Assembly: GCA_002361615.1 (NCBI GenBank)
Contig: DETK01000017.1
Coordinates: 114,145-176,349, forward strand
Origin: Bacteroidales bacterium UBA3290
GTDB taxonomy: Bacteria > Bacteroidota > Bacteroidia > Bacteroidales > UBA932
Direction: 5' to 3'
Length of the DNA stretch: 62,205 nucleotides
The notes beneath the pieces were generated by a model, which made no database searches, was not told the origin of the DNA, and saw only the letters and a program-made list of their open reading frames with translations. The position numbers and the translations under genes are program-made. Every line of letters begins with the position of its first letter. Position 1 is the stretch's first letter. Below are positions 42,860-51,453 of the stretch, in pieces.

Positions 42860-43683
42860 TGGAACGGAAAGTCTATATCAAAGCCCTCTCGCGGATTTCG
42901 CTCCGCCATCCGGATCCCGACTATACCGGGATGTTCCCGGTGATGGAGGCGCGCCGCATGTCACAGCTGATGAAGCGGGCGCTGGCGGTCTCGAAGCAGG
43001 CACTGGCCCTTTCAGACGTGACCGTACCCGATGCCATCGTGACCGGAACGGGATTGGGCTGCATTGCGAATACCGAACAATTCCTCCGTCCGCTGCTCGG
43101 CCTGTCCGATGCTCCGCTGCGTCCTACGCACTTCATGCAGTCGACCCATAACACGATCAGTTCGCTGATTGCCATCAAGCTCGGCTGTCATGGTTACAAC
43201 GCCACCTATTCGCAGGGTGGAATCTCCTTCGAGAGCGCCCTGCTCGATGCCTTCCTCCAACTACGGCTCAGGATGGTCGACACCGCCCTGGTCGGCGCCT
43301 TCGAAGAGATGACGCCCGATTATGCGGCGATGCTCGAGAAAACCGGCTGGTCCGGCGTCCGGACGGACGACGACCGCCTGTCGGAAACGGCCGCCGCCAT
43401 GCTGCTCACCGCATCGCCCGATGGCGCGCTCTGCGAACTCGCCGACATCCGCCTCGGCGCCGAGGCTGCTTCGACCACGATGTCATGCCCGGCACCGACC
43501 GGGCATCTCACCCGTGCCGATTACGTCCCGCTCTACGGCGACAACTTCTGTGTCTCCGCCCTGGGCGCTTGCGACGCTGTAGAACGCGTCGCCGCCGGCG
43601 ATTGCGACAATCTCCTCCTGGAAAACGACTTCCACGGGAAGTCCCGTTCAAGCATTTTATTCAGAAGCCTATGTGGAAGATAG
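42859..43683 (+). CDS. Chain-length-factor-like ketosynthase partner
   Basis: 274 residues, shorter than a full ketosynthase. The position of the catalytic Cys reads YSQGGISFESALLDA, with Gly instead of Cys, and the two catalytic His are absent. This fits a chain-length factor that pairs with the preceding ketosynthase. Residues near 208-216 (TMSCPAPTGHLT) are encoded by a palindromic element at 43482-43509, so this loop may be an in-frame insertion. Overlaps the next gene by 13 nt. Confidence 0.8.
   Translation: MERKVYIKALSRISLRHPDPDYTGMFPVMEARRMSQLMKRALAVSKQALALSDVTVPDAIVTGTGLGCIANTEQFLRPLLGLSDAPLRPTHFMQSTHNTISSLIAIKLGCHGYNATYSQGGISFESALLDAFLQLRLRMVDTALVGAFEEMTPDYAAMLEKTGWSGVRTDDDRLSETAAAMLLTASPDGALCELADIRLGAEAASTTMSCPAPTGHLTRADYVPLYGDNFCVSALGACDAVERVAAGDCDNLLLENDFHGKSRSSILFRSLCGR
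43482..43509. repeat. In-frame palindromic repeat element
   Basis: ATGCCCGG (43485-43492) and CCGGGCAT (43499-43506) form a perfect 8-bp stem around CACCGA, flanked by GTC and CTC. The same arrangement (GTCATGCCCGGC...CGGGCATCTC) occurs on the minus strand at 34714-34741. Both are inside coding sequence without breaking the frame. Confidence 0.65.
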
Positions 43684-44024
43684 TCTCCCTGGCTCTCCTG
43701 CAGAGCTTTTTCCTTGCCGGTGGGCAGGTCATGCTGAAACTGGCCATGGCGGCCTCCGGCCCTTTCAAATGGTCGTGGTCGTTCTTCCGGGCCCAGCTGA
43801 CCAACTGGTGGTTCCTGGGCTGCGGCATTTCTTTCGGCGTGGCTACGGTGCTGTGGTTGTACCTGTTGAAGCATTTTCCGTTCAGCATCGTGTATCCGCT
43901 TTCGAGCCTGAGTTACATTTTCGGCATGATTGCTGCCATCCTGATTTTCCGTGAACAAGTGGAATGGAGCCAGTGGCTGGGCGTACTGCTCATCATGGCG
44001 GGTTCCGCGTTGATGGTCAAATGA
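43671..44024 (+). CDS. Small multidrug-resistance/EamA-type transporter
   Basis: 117 residues with four predicted membrane helices (SLALLQSFFLAGGQVMLKLAM; WWFLGCGISFGVATVLWLYLL; FSIVYPLSSLSYIFGMIAAIL; WLGVLLIMAGSALMV), the size and layout of SMR proteins. In lipid-A pathways similar pairs flip undecaprenyl-linked sugars. Here, next to a glycosyltransferase and LolA-like protein, it may flip a lipid-linked intermediate. Start chosen from the ATG overlapping the previous gene by 13 nt. Confidence 0.78.
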   Translation: MWKIVSLALLQSFFLAGGQVMLKLAMAASGPFKWSWSFFRAQLTNWWFLGCGISFGVATVLWLYLLKHFPFSIVYPLSSLSYIFGMIAAILIFREQVEWSQWLGVLLIMAGSALMVK

Positions 44025-44623
44025 GAATGATGAAAAAGATACTGCTTTTTGTGACCTTCCTGCTGGGCTGCCTTCCGCTGATGGCGCAGGCTCCCGTGTG
44101 CCTGGAAGGTGCCGAACGCGGGAAGGCGATGGCGTCAATCCTGAAGGCCAATGACATCCGTACCTCGCTGCAGTTCCGTTTCGTGATGACACGCCACAGT
44201 GCGTTGCTGACCGAAGCCCTGAAGAGCCGCGGCAAGGCTTATTACATCTATCCCGACAAGGTCCGCTGGGAAGTGGAGCAACCCCGCCCGAGCGTATTTG
44301 TGCTCAACGGAGCGACGACCACCGACCGCCGGCAGCAGACCCTGCTCCGGAATGTGTCGAAAATCGCCGAAAAAGGTCTGGTCAACGAGGCAGACTTCAC
44401 CGTGAAGGTGTATCAGACACCCGGCCAGTGGCAGGTCGACCTGGTACCGCTGCGGCGCGACCTGGGCCAGCTGTTCTCGCTCATCACCCTGCTGGCCGAC
44501 CCCGACACCGGGGCGCTCCGCTCCATCGTGCTGACCGAGACCAGCGGCGACATCACTTCCCTCGAACTGAATTCCCTCGTCAAGGGACAACCGCTCGACG
44601 AGGCGCTTTTCCGTCAACCCTGA
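44021..44623 (+). CDS. LolA-like outer-membrane lipoprotein carrier
   Basis: 200 residues. A signal peptide (LLFVTFLLGCLPLMAQ) is followed by a LolA-type beta domain: SLQFRFVMTRHSALLTEALKSRGKAYYIYPDKVRWEVEQP and VLNGATTTDRRQQT. Members in aryl-polyene clusters are thought to carry lipidated product across the periplasm. A true lipobox is not supported because the Cys is not followed by a usual cleavage context. It overlaps the transporter gene by 4 nt. Confidence 0.83.
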   Translation: MRMMKKILLFVTFLLGCLPLMAQAPVCLEGAERGKAMASILKANDIRTSLQFRFVMTRHSALLTEALKSRGKAYYIYPDKVRWEVEQPRPSVFVLNGATTTDRRQQTLLRNVSKIAEKGLVNEADFTVKVYQTPGQWQVDLVPLRRDLGQLFSLITLLADPDTGALRSIVLTETSGDITSLELNSLVKGQPLDEALFRQP

Positions 44624-44630
44624 TCCGCCT

Positions 44631-44987
44631 ATGCTCTGCGACAATCTCTATACGCTCCTTTCCCTGGAAACCACGCAGCAAGGCTGCCTGGCGCAGATCC
44701 GTCTGCTGCCGGAGAGCCCCATTTATGCGGCGCATTTCAAGGGAATGCCCGTCACGCCCGGGGCCTGTCTGGTCGAGATGGCTACGGAACTGGCTTCGCG
44801 CGGGACTGGACGTCCCCTTGATGTGGCGGAAGCTCCGGACATCCGTTTCCTGCATCCCATCCTTCCCGGCGAGACGACCGAAATGACGGTTCAGCTCGAG
44901 GGTGATCCTGCGACGGACCTTTGGTCTGTGCAATTCAGCGCAGGCGAGACGCTCTGCGCCCGGATGAAACTCGTTCTCAAACCCTGA
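44631..44987 (+). CDS. FabZ-like hot-dog dehydratase (second copy)
   Basis: 118 residues. YAAHFKGMPVTPGACLVEMATELASR closely follows the FabZ active-site segment 'HFPGxPxxPGVLxxEAxAQ', with the His in AAHFKG and the Glu in LVEMA. It would dehydrate 3-hydroxyacyl-ACP. Together with the protein at 39207, which has the Glu region but not the His, it may form the working dehydratase of the pathway. The glycosyltransferase start overlaps its stop. Confidence 0.82.
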   Translation: MLCDNLYTLLSLETTQQGCLAQIRLLPESPIYAAHFKGMPVTPGACLVEMATELASRGTGRPLDVAEAPDIRFLHPILPGETTEMTVQLEGDPATDLWSVQFSAGETLCARMKLVLKP

Positions 44988-45724
44988 TGATGGAGGAGCG
45001 CCGCAAAGATATCTGTGTCATCATCCCGACGTACAACAACGCCGGCACGGTGCTGGATGTGGTTACGCGTGCGCTCGCGCAAAATATGCCCGTCGTCGTC
45101 GTGGACGACGGTTGCACCGATGGCACGCAAGCCCTGCTCTCAGGAGCGGATCTGCCGGTAAAGGTGCTCAGGCACGAACACAACCGCGGCAAGGGCATAG
45201 CCCTTCGCACAGGCTTGGAATACGCCCGCAAGGAAGGCTATCGTTACGCCGTGACGCTCGACGCGGACGGCCAGCATTTTCCTGAAGACCTGCCGCTTTT
45301 CCTTTCGGCCATTGAGGCCCATCCCGGTTCACTGGTCCTGGGCAGCCGCGACCTGGCCGCCGAGAACATGCCGGGCGGCAATACCTTTGCCAACCGCTTC
45401 TCGAACTTCTGGTTCCGGCTCCAGACCGGGCACCGCGTTCCCGACACGCAGACGGGCTACCGTGCCTATCCGCTCGACCGTCTGCCCAGCCTCAGGATCC
45501 TGACCGCCCGTTATGAAGCGGAACTCTCCCTGCTGGTTTTCTCGGCCTGGAAGGGTATCGAACTCGTCCCCGTCCCCATCCGGGTGTGCTATCCAGAAGA
45601 CAGGGTGTCGAGTTTCCGGCCTTTCCGCGATTTCTTCCGCATCAGCGTCCTGAATACCGTTCTCTGCATCCTGGCCCTGGTCTACGGCTATCCCCGGATG
45701 CTCCTTGAAAAATTGAAACGATGA
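44987..45724 (+). CDS. Glycosyltransferase family 2
   Basis: 245 residues. CVIIPTYNNAGTVLDVV is the nucleotide-sugar site, VVVDDGCTDGT and TLDADGQHFPEDL (DxD metal motif) complete the GT-A fold, and QTGYRAYPL is a polyprenyl-phosphate mannosyltransferase-like acceptor region. The C-terminal segment is hydrophobic. It may attach a sugar to a lipid carrier or to the polyene product. It overlaps the MMPL gene by 4 nt. Confidence 0.9.
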   Translation: MMEERRKDICVIIPTYNNAGTVLDVVTRALAQNMPVVVVDDGCTDGTQALLSGADLPVKVLRHEHNRGKGIALRTGLEYARKEGYRYAVTLDADGQHFPEDLPLFLSAIEAHPGSLVLGSRDLAAENMPGGNTFANRFSNFWFRLQTGHRVPDTQTGYRAYPLDRLPSLRILTARYEAELSLLVFSAWKGIELVPVPIRVCYPEDRVSSFRPFRDFFRISVLNTVLCILALVYGYPRMLLEKLKR

Positions 45725-48700
45725 AGCAGGCGATCCTCCGGCTCTACGACTGGCTCTCGGCGCATAAGCCGCTGGTGTGGGTGCTGCTGGCCGCCCTGCT
45801 GACCCTGTTCCTGCTCTCTGCCCTTCGCATGGGCTACCAGGAAGATATCTCGGCTTTCCTGCCGCACGACGAAGAGGCGGAGCGTTACGCGGACATCTAC
45901 CAGCGGCTTGGCGGACAAGACAAGATCGCCGTGTTCTTCGAAGGGGAAGGGGATCCTGAAGAAGCCGTGGACGGCATCCTGGCGGCTATGGACTGCTTCG
46001 CCGAGACCTGGGAAGCGCGCGATACCCTCGGGTGGGTCTCCGACCTGCAGGTATCCGTCGATGGCGGGCAGATCCGGGAAGTTTTCGATTTCATCTCGGC
46101 AGGTGTGCCATATTTCCTAACGGATGAAGACTATACGCGGATCGACTCGCTGCTCGCACAACCGGGCTATGTGGGTGCGCGGCTGGACGAAGTCAGGCAG
46201 TCGCTTTATGCGCCCGGCCAGGCGCTGACGAGAGATTGGCTCCGGAGCGACCCGCTCGGCCTCTTCTCGCCGGTCCTCACGCGCTTGGGTGATCTGAACC
46301 CCGTGAGCAACAATCGGATGGAGGACGGTCATATCTTCACCTCCGACGGCCGTTGCGGCGTGGTGTTCTTCAATTCTCCTTTCGGCGGCAGCGAATCCGG
46401 CCGCAACGCCGACCTGGCGAAGCTGCTCGCGGACGTGTCAGCGCAGGTGCAGGCCGATTGCCCCGGCGTACACGTTTTCTCGACAGGCGGACCGCTGGTG
46501 GCAGCCGAGAATGCGTCCCGTATCAAGAAAGACAGCCTCCTGGCGGTCGCCATCGCCCTGCTGCTTATCGGTCTGGTGCTCTGGCTGTCGTTCCGCCGCT
46601 TTTCCGATGTCCTCTGGATCGGTGTGACGATTCTCTTCGGCGCGGCTTTCGCGCTGGGCGTGCTCGCGCTCTTCAAGAGTTCGATCTCGATTATCATCCT
46701 GGGCATCGGCTCGATGATCATCGGCATCGCCGTGAACTATCCGCTCCACTATGTGGACCATCTGAAATACCAGAAAGACAAGCGCAAGACGCTCGCCGAC
46801 CAGATCAATCCGCTGCTGGTGGGCAACATCACCACGGTGGGCGCCTTCCTGTCGCTGTTGCTGCTCAAAGCGGGTGCCCTGCACGATTTCGGTCTGATGG
46901 GCGCGCTGATGCTGGCGGGAACCATCCTGTTCGTCCTGGTTTTCCTGCCCGTGCTCGTGCCGCAGGCCAGAAAGGAGCGCCGGACGCTCCGCCTGGACTG
47001 GGACCGCCATCTGAATCCTTCCCCGACAGTCCGGCGTATCGTCCTGGCCGGATTCCTCGTCCTGACGGTCTTGTTCTATTTCCTGAGCCGGAAGATCTCG
47101 TTCGACGCCGACATGCAGCACATCAATTATATGACGGCCGACCAGCGGCGCGGCTTCGCCCTGCTGGAAGAACTGGGCGAGAGCCGTCCGGGCTTCGAGA
47201 CCGTGTATGTCGTCTCGCAGGCCTCTACGTCGGATGCCGCCTTGGCGCGCAACGAGAAACTTCTCGCCGCCCTTTCCCCGGAAAATGGTCCGCTGCAGTC
47301 GCTCTCTCCTTTGTTCCCCTCGCTCGATGAGCAGGGACGGCGACTCGCGGCCTGGGAGGCTTTCCTACAGCGGTATCCCGGCCTTTCGGCCGACCTGCAG
47401 CGCGAGGCGCAGGCGCGGGGTTTCGCTCCGGCTGCCTTTGCGCCGTTCCTGCAACTGCTCGGGCGCACCTTCGTGCCTCAGCCTGAAACCTGGTTCGCGC
47501 CGGTCGCCCGCTCCCTGGGCGCGGCGATGTATTTGCCTGATGAGGGAAGGACCAGCCTGGTCAACTACGCGCAGGTGCCGGTTGCAGAAGCGGAGGCCTA
47601 CAAGGCATCCGTCCGGGCGCGCTTGCGGGATGCTCAACTGGACGATTGCTTTTGTTTCAATGCGGCCGATGTCAACGGCCGGCTCGTGAACGCCCTTTCG
47701 CTCGACTTCGACAAGATCGGGCTCCTGTGTTCGCTGATCGTCTTCTTCTTCCTGTGGTTCTCGTTCCGCCGCATCGAGCTGAGCGTGCTTTCGTTCCTGC
47801 CGCTGGCGGTGGGCTGGATCTGGATTCTGGGCATTATGCAGTTGCTCGGGCTGCGGTTCAACATCGTCAACATCATGCTGGCCACGTTCATTTTCGGCCA
47901 GGGGGACGACTATACCATTTTCATCACGGAAGGCCTGATGTACGAGCATGCCTGCGGCAAGAAGATCCTGCGCTCCTACAAGAACTGCGTGATGCTCTCG
48001 GCACTGATCATGCTCATCGGCATCGGCGCCCTGATCGTGGCGCGGCATCCGGCCATGAAATCGCTTTCGCAGGTGACCATCATCGGCATGTTCACCGTCG
48101 TAATGATGGCCTGGTATCTGCCGCCGCTGGTCTTCCGCTGCCTGACCCGCAAGAAGGGGAAGGTACGCGAAGTCCCCGTGACCTTTGCACGTCTGCTCAA
48201 GACAGGCTACATCCTGGTGATGTTCTCGCTGGCGATGCTGGTCTTCAGCATCGGCGCGACACTGTTCTTCCTCTTCGGCAAGGACACCGACAGCAAGCGG
48301 CTGCGCTACCACAAAGCCATCCAGCGCCTCGCCCGGGCAGCCATCCGCTCGATACCCGGGGCGAAATATACGCTGCACAATCCCCGGAAGGAAGATTTCA
48401 GCAAGCCTGCCATCTATGTCTGCAACCACCAGTCGCACTTCGACGTGCTTGCGCTGCTGGCCCTGCAGCCGAAACTGGTGTTCATGACCAACGAATGGGC
48501 GTGGAAGTTCTACGGGCCGGTCATCCGCAAGGCGGAGTTCTATCCGGCTTCCTACGGCCTGGAAAAGAGCAGCGAACATATGAAGAGCCTGCTTTCCCGC
48601 GGCTATTCGGTGGCCATCTTCCCGGAAGGTACGCGGAGCGCGGACTGCAGCATCCAGCGCTTCCATCGCGGCGCCTTCCTGGCAGCCCGTGAGCTGGGCC

Positions 48701-49239
48701 TCGACATCCTCCCGCTCTACATCCACGGTTTCGGCTACGCCCTTCCCAAACACGAGTTCCTCCTGCGCAAGGCAGATCTCTCCCTGGAAGTGGGGCAGCG
48801 GATCCAGGTGCCTGAAGGTGACATCGCCGCCTTCACCCGGGAGATGCGCCATCACTATGTGGAACAATACGAGCGGATCCGGCGGGACCGCGAGACGGCT
48901 TCCTACAATGCTCCGTACGTACGCTATCAATATCTCTACAAAGGTGTAGACGCGATGCGGGCCTGTGCCGCTGCGCTCAGGAAAGAGTCGCTCGAGACTG
49001 TCGACCGGATTCCGGATACAGTCCGGACCATCGTGGTGGAAGACAGCGGTTTCGGCGCGTTCGCGCTGCTGCTGGCCCTGTCGCACCGCGACAAGGAAAT
49101 CCATGCTTATGAATCCGACGAGGAACAGTATCTGACGGCCGTCCGCTGCAGCGCCGTTCCCGCCAATCTCCATTATGTCCACGCTGCGCCGGACTGTGAA
49201 CGCGTCGCAGCCGACCTTACTCTCCATTCCTGCCTATGA
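45721..49239 (+). CDS. MMPL-family exporter fused to a PlsC-type acyltransferase and a methyltransferase-like tail
   Basis: 1172 residues. The first about 830 form an RND/MMPL exporter with two sets of membrane helices (for example DSLLAVAIALLLIGLVLWLSF and DKIGLLCSLIVFFFLWFSF) and periplasmic loops. A PlsC acyltransferase follows with NHQSHFDVLA (His903, Asp908) and FPEGTRS (near 967-973). The last 130 residues hold IVVEDSGFGAFALLLALSHRDKEIHAYESDEEQYLTAVR, resembling a degraded SAM-methyltransferase fold; this part is uncertain. It probably exports or flips the finished lipid and may acylate it. It overlaps genes on both sides by 4 nt. Confidence 0.88.
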   Translation: MKQAILRLYDWLSAHKPLVWVLLAALLTLFLLSALRMGYQEDISAFLPHDEEAERYADIYQRLGGQDKIAVFFEGEGDPEEAVDGILAAMDCFAETWEARDTLGWVSDLQVSVDGGQIREVFDFISAGVPYFLTDEDYTRIDSLLAQPGYVGARLDEVRQSLYAPGQALTRDWLRSDPLGLFSPVLTRLGDLNPVSNNRMEDGHIFTSDGRCGVVFFNSPFGGSESGRNADLAKLLADVSAQVQADCPGVHVFSTGGPLVAAENASRIKKDSLLAVAIALLLIGLVLWLSFRRFSDVLWIGVTILFGAAFALGVLALFKSSISIIILGIGSMIIGIAVNYPLHYVDHLKYQKDKRKTLADQINPLLVGNITTVGAFLSLLLLKAGALHDFGLMGALMLAGTILFVLVFLPVLVPQARKERRTLRLDWDRHLNPSPTVRRIVLAGFLVLTVLFYFLSRKISFDADMQHINYMTADQRRGFALLEELGESRPGFETVYVVSQASTSDAALARNEKLLAALSPENGPLQSLSPLFPSLDEQGRRLAAWEAFLQRYPGLSADLQREAQARGFAPAAFAPFLQLLGRTFVPQPETWFAPVARSLGAAMYLPDEGRTSLVNYAQVPVAEAEAYKASVRARLRDAQLDDCFCFNAADVNGRLVNALSLDFDKIGLLCSLIVFFFLWFSFRRIELSVLSFLPLAVGWIWILGIMQLLGLRFNIVNIMLATFIFGQGDDYTIFITEGLMYEHACGKKILRSYKNCVMLSALIMLIGIGALIVARHPAMKSLSQVTIIGMFTVVMMAWYLPPLVFRCLTRKKGKVREVPVTFARLLKTGYILVMFSLAMLVFSIGATLFFLFGKDTDSKRLRYHKAIQRLARAAIRSIPGAKYTLHNPRKEDFSKPAIYVCNHQSHFDVLALLALQPKLVFMTNEWAWKFYGPVIRKAEFYPASYGLEKSSEHMKSLLSRGYSVAIFPEGTRSADCSIQRFHRGAFLAARELGLDILPLYIHGFGYALPKHEFLLRKADLSLEVGQRIQVPEGDIAAFTREMRHHYVEQYERIRRDRETASYNAPYVRYQYLYKGVDAMRACAAALRKESLETVDRIPDTVRTIVVEDSGFGAFALLLALSHRDKEIHAYESDEEQYLTAVRCSAVPANLHYVHAAPDCERVAADLTLHSCL

Positions 49240-50144
49240 AGCGAATCCTCCTGCTTTTTTTCCTCCTTAGTCTGAGCCTTCCGGTCTTTGCCGAGAAAAT
49301 CCGTATCTGGGACGGGACGTCCGTCGCGGCCCCCGATGTCGTGATGACGCCTTTCCTTCCAGACCGTCCGGTGGGAGCCAAGCCGGTTCCGGCGGTGATC
49401 GTCTGCCCGGGTGGCAGCTATTTCTGGCTCGATACGGAAAGAGAGGGGAGGATGGTGGCCCAGTGGCTGCAGGAGCAGGGGTTCGCGGCCTTCCTGCTGG
49501 AATACCGGACGGGTGGCTGGTTCAACTACACCTTTCATACCCACTTCCTTTTCTCAGGTCATCACTATCCGGAAATGCTGGAGGACATCCAGCGGTCCAT
49601 CCAGCTGGTCCGGGAAAATGCCACTGCATACGGCGTGAACCCTGACCGGGTGGGAACCATGGGATTCTCTGCCGGAGGACACCTGGTGATGATCTCGGCG
49701 GAGCTCTACGATGTGGATTACCTCTCGCCCGTGGGCGTGGAATGCCACGTGTCGCTGCGACCGGACTTCGTGGCGCCTATCTATCCGGTGGTCACGTTCG
49801 AAGACCGGGAATTCGTCCACAGCCGTTCGCGGCGCGGCATGCTGGGTGTCGATGCGAAAAAAGACCCCGTACTGCGCGACCTGCTTTCCGCGGAGCGGCA
49901 CGTCTCTGGCACGACGCCGCCGGTGTTCCTCCTCAATTGTGTGGACGACCCGGTCGTGGACTACCGCAATTCCGTGGTGCTGGATTCTGCCCTGACGGCA
50001 AACAAAGTACAGCATTCATACGTACAATACAAAATAGGCGGACATGGTTTCGGCGCCGATCCCGAAATGTTTTCTTCGGAGACGGGCCACTGGCAGGAAA
50101 CCTTCCTCCGCTGGTTCAAAACGCTTTTTGCCGATGAAGACTGA
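49236..50144 (+). CDS. Secreted alpha/beta hydrolase
   Basis: 302 residues with a signal peptide (LLLFFLLSLSLPVFAEK). The nucleophile elbow is GFSAGGH (near residue 144), an Asp occurs in LLNCVDDPVVDYRNS and the catalytic His is in YKIGGHGFGAD. The fold is that of the dienelactone-hydrolase/acetyl-esterase (BD-FAE-like) group. In this cluster it may release or trim an ester-linked intermediate in the periplasm. It overlaps the MMPL gene by 4 nt and the ligase gene by 11 nt. Confidence 0.82.
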   Translation: MKRILLLFFLLSLSLPVFAEKIRIWDGTSVAAPDVVMTPFLPDRPVGAKPVPAVIVCPGGSYFWLDTEREGRMVAQWLQEQGFAAFLLEYRTGGWFNYTFHTHFLFSGHHYPEMLEDIQRSIQLVRENATAYGVNPDRVGTMGFSAGGHLVMISAELYDVDYLSPVGVECHVSLRPDFVAPIYPVVTFEDREFVHSRSRRGMLGVDAKKDPVLRDLLSAERHVSGTTPPVFLLNCVDDPVVDYRNSVVLDSALTANKVQHSYVQYKIGGHGFGADPEMFSSETGHWQETFLRWFKTLFADED

Positions 50145-51453
50145 TATCGAATTCGAATCTCCCGCGGTCATCAAGGCCTTCCAGGAGCAGCGGCTGCAGG
50201 AGGCACTGGCCTACCTGCAGGCGAAATCTCCTTACTACCAGCGCTCATTCCGTGAAAACGGCGTGGACGTGAATTCGATCCGTTATTTGGAAGACCTGAC
50301 CCGTCTTCCGTTCACGGAGAAGAAGGACCTGCAGCTGCACAACTGGGACTTCCTGTGCTGCCCCCGGGAAAAGATTGTCGATTACGTAACCACGTCGGGG
50401 ACGCTCGGTGAGCCGGTCTCCTTTGCCTGCTCCGAGAAAGACCTGCAGCGACTCGCTTTCAACGAGAAGAAATCCTTTGCCTGTGCCGGTCTGGGCCCGG
50501 GCAACATCCTGCAGCTGATGACGACCATCGACAAGCGTTTCATGGCGGGCCTGGCCTATTTCCTGGGCATCCGCGAGCTGGGCGCCAGCATTATCCGCGT
50601 GGGCAACGGCATTCCGGAGCTGCAGTGGGATACCATCGAACGGCTGCATCCCGATGCCATCATGTGCGTGCCTTCGTTCATTCCGCGCCTGATCCGTTAT
50701 GCGGAAGAGCACGGCATCGATTACCGCGCCAGCAGCGTGCGCAAGATCATCGGCATCGGCGAAGGTATGCGCGACCAGGATTTCAACCTGAACCTGCTGG
50801 GCCGCCGCATCAAGGAAAAATGGGACGTGGAACTCTATGCCACGTACTCTTCCACCGAGATGGGTGCCACTTTCTCCGAATGTCCGTACGGTTGCGGCGG
50901 TCACGTGCATCCGGAGCTCATCATCGTGGAAATCATCGGGGAAGACGACCAGCCTGTACCGGATGGTCAGGTGGGCGAGATCGTCGTCACCACGCTCGGG
51001 GTGGAAGGCATGCCGCTGCTGCGTTTCCGTACGGGCGACATGGCCGCCAAGATCACGGACCAGTGCCGCTGCGGCCGCTGGTCGTACCGGCTCACGCCGC
51101 TGGTGGGCCGCAAGAACAACATGATCAAATTCAAGGGCACGACCCTCTATCCGCCGATGATCGTCGACGTGCTCGACAACTGCCGCGACATCGCCAATTA
51201 CCAGCTGGTCCTGAGCCTGAACGACCTGGGAAACGATGACGTGAAAGTCCGCATCGGCGTGCCCGATCCGGATCCCGACTGCGACGCCCGGTTGATAGCG
51301 GACCTGAAGAACACCTTCCGTGCGAAGATCCGCGTGGCGCCCGAAGTCGAGGTGTGCCGCGCCGACCTGCTGGCACGTGACATCTATCTGGAATCCAGTC
51401 GCAAACCCCTGAAGGTCGTTGACCTCCGCCCCAAAACAGCCCCTTCGAAATGA
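50134..51453 (+). CDS. AMP-forming acyl/aryl-CoA ligase (PaaK-like)
   Basis: 439 residues. The P-loop TTSGTLGEPVSF, the adenine motif YSSTEMGATF, the ribose-binding RFRTGDMA and the C-terminal PLVGRKNNMIKFKGTTLYP match phenylacetate-CoA-ligase-type enzymes. GCGG and CRCGRW give Cys pairs like the zinc site in that family. In aryl-polyene pathways such a ligase activates a hydroxybenzoate or hydroxycinnamate starter for loading to ACP. The starter acid is not known here because no ammonia-lyase or chorismate lyase was found in the window. Confidence 0.9.
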   Translation: MKTDIEFESPAVIKAFQEQRLQEALAYLQAKSPYYQRSFRENGVDVNSIRYLEDLTRLPFTEKKDLQLHNWDFLCCPREKIVDYVTTSGTLGEPVSFACSEKDLQRLAFNEKKSFACAGLGPGNILQLMTTIDKRFMAGLAYFLGIRELGASIIRVGNGIPELQWDTIERLHPDAIMCVPSFIPRLIRYAEEHGIDYRASSVRKIIGIGEGMRDQDFNLNLLGRRIKEKWDVELYATYSSTEMGATFSECPYGCGGHVHPELIIVEIIGEDDQPVPDGQVGEIVVTTLGVEGMPLLRFRTGDMAAKITDQCRCGRWSYRLTPLVGRKNNMIKFKGTTLYPPMIVDVLDNCRDIANYQLVLSLNDLGNDDVKVRIGVPDPDPDCDARLIADLKNTFRAKIRVAPEVEVCRADLLARDIYLESSRKPLKVVDLRPKTAPSK

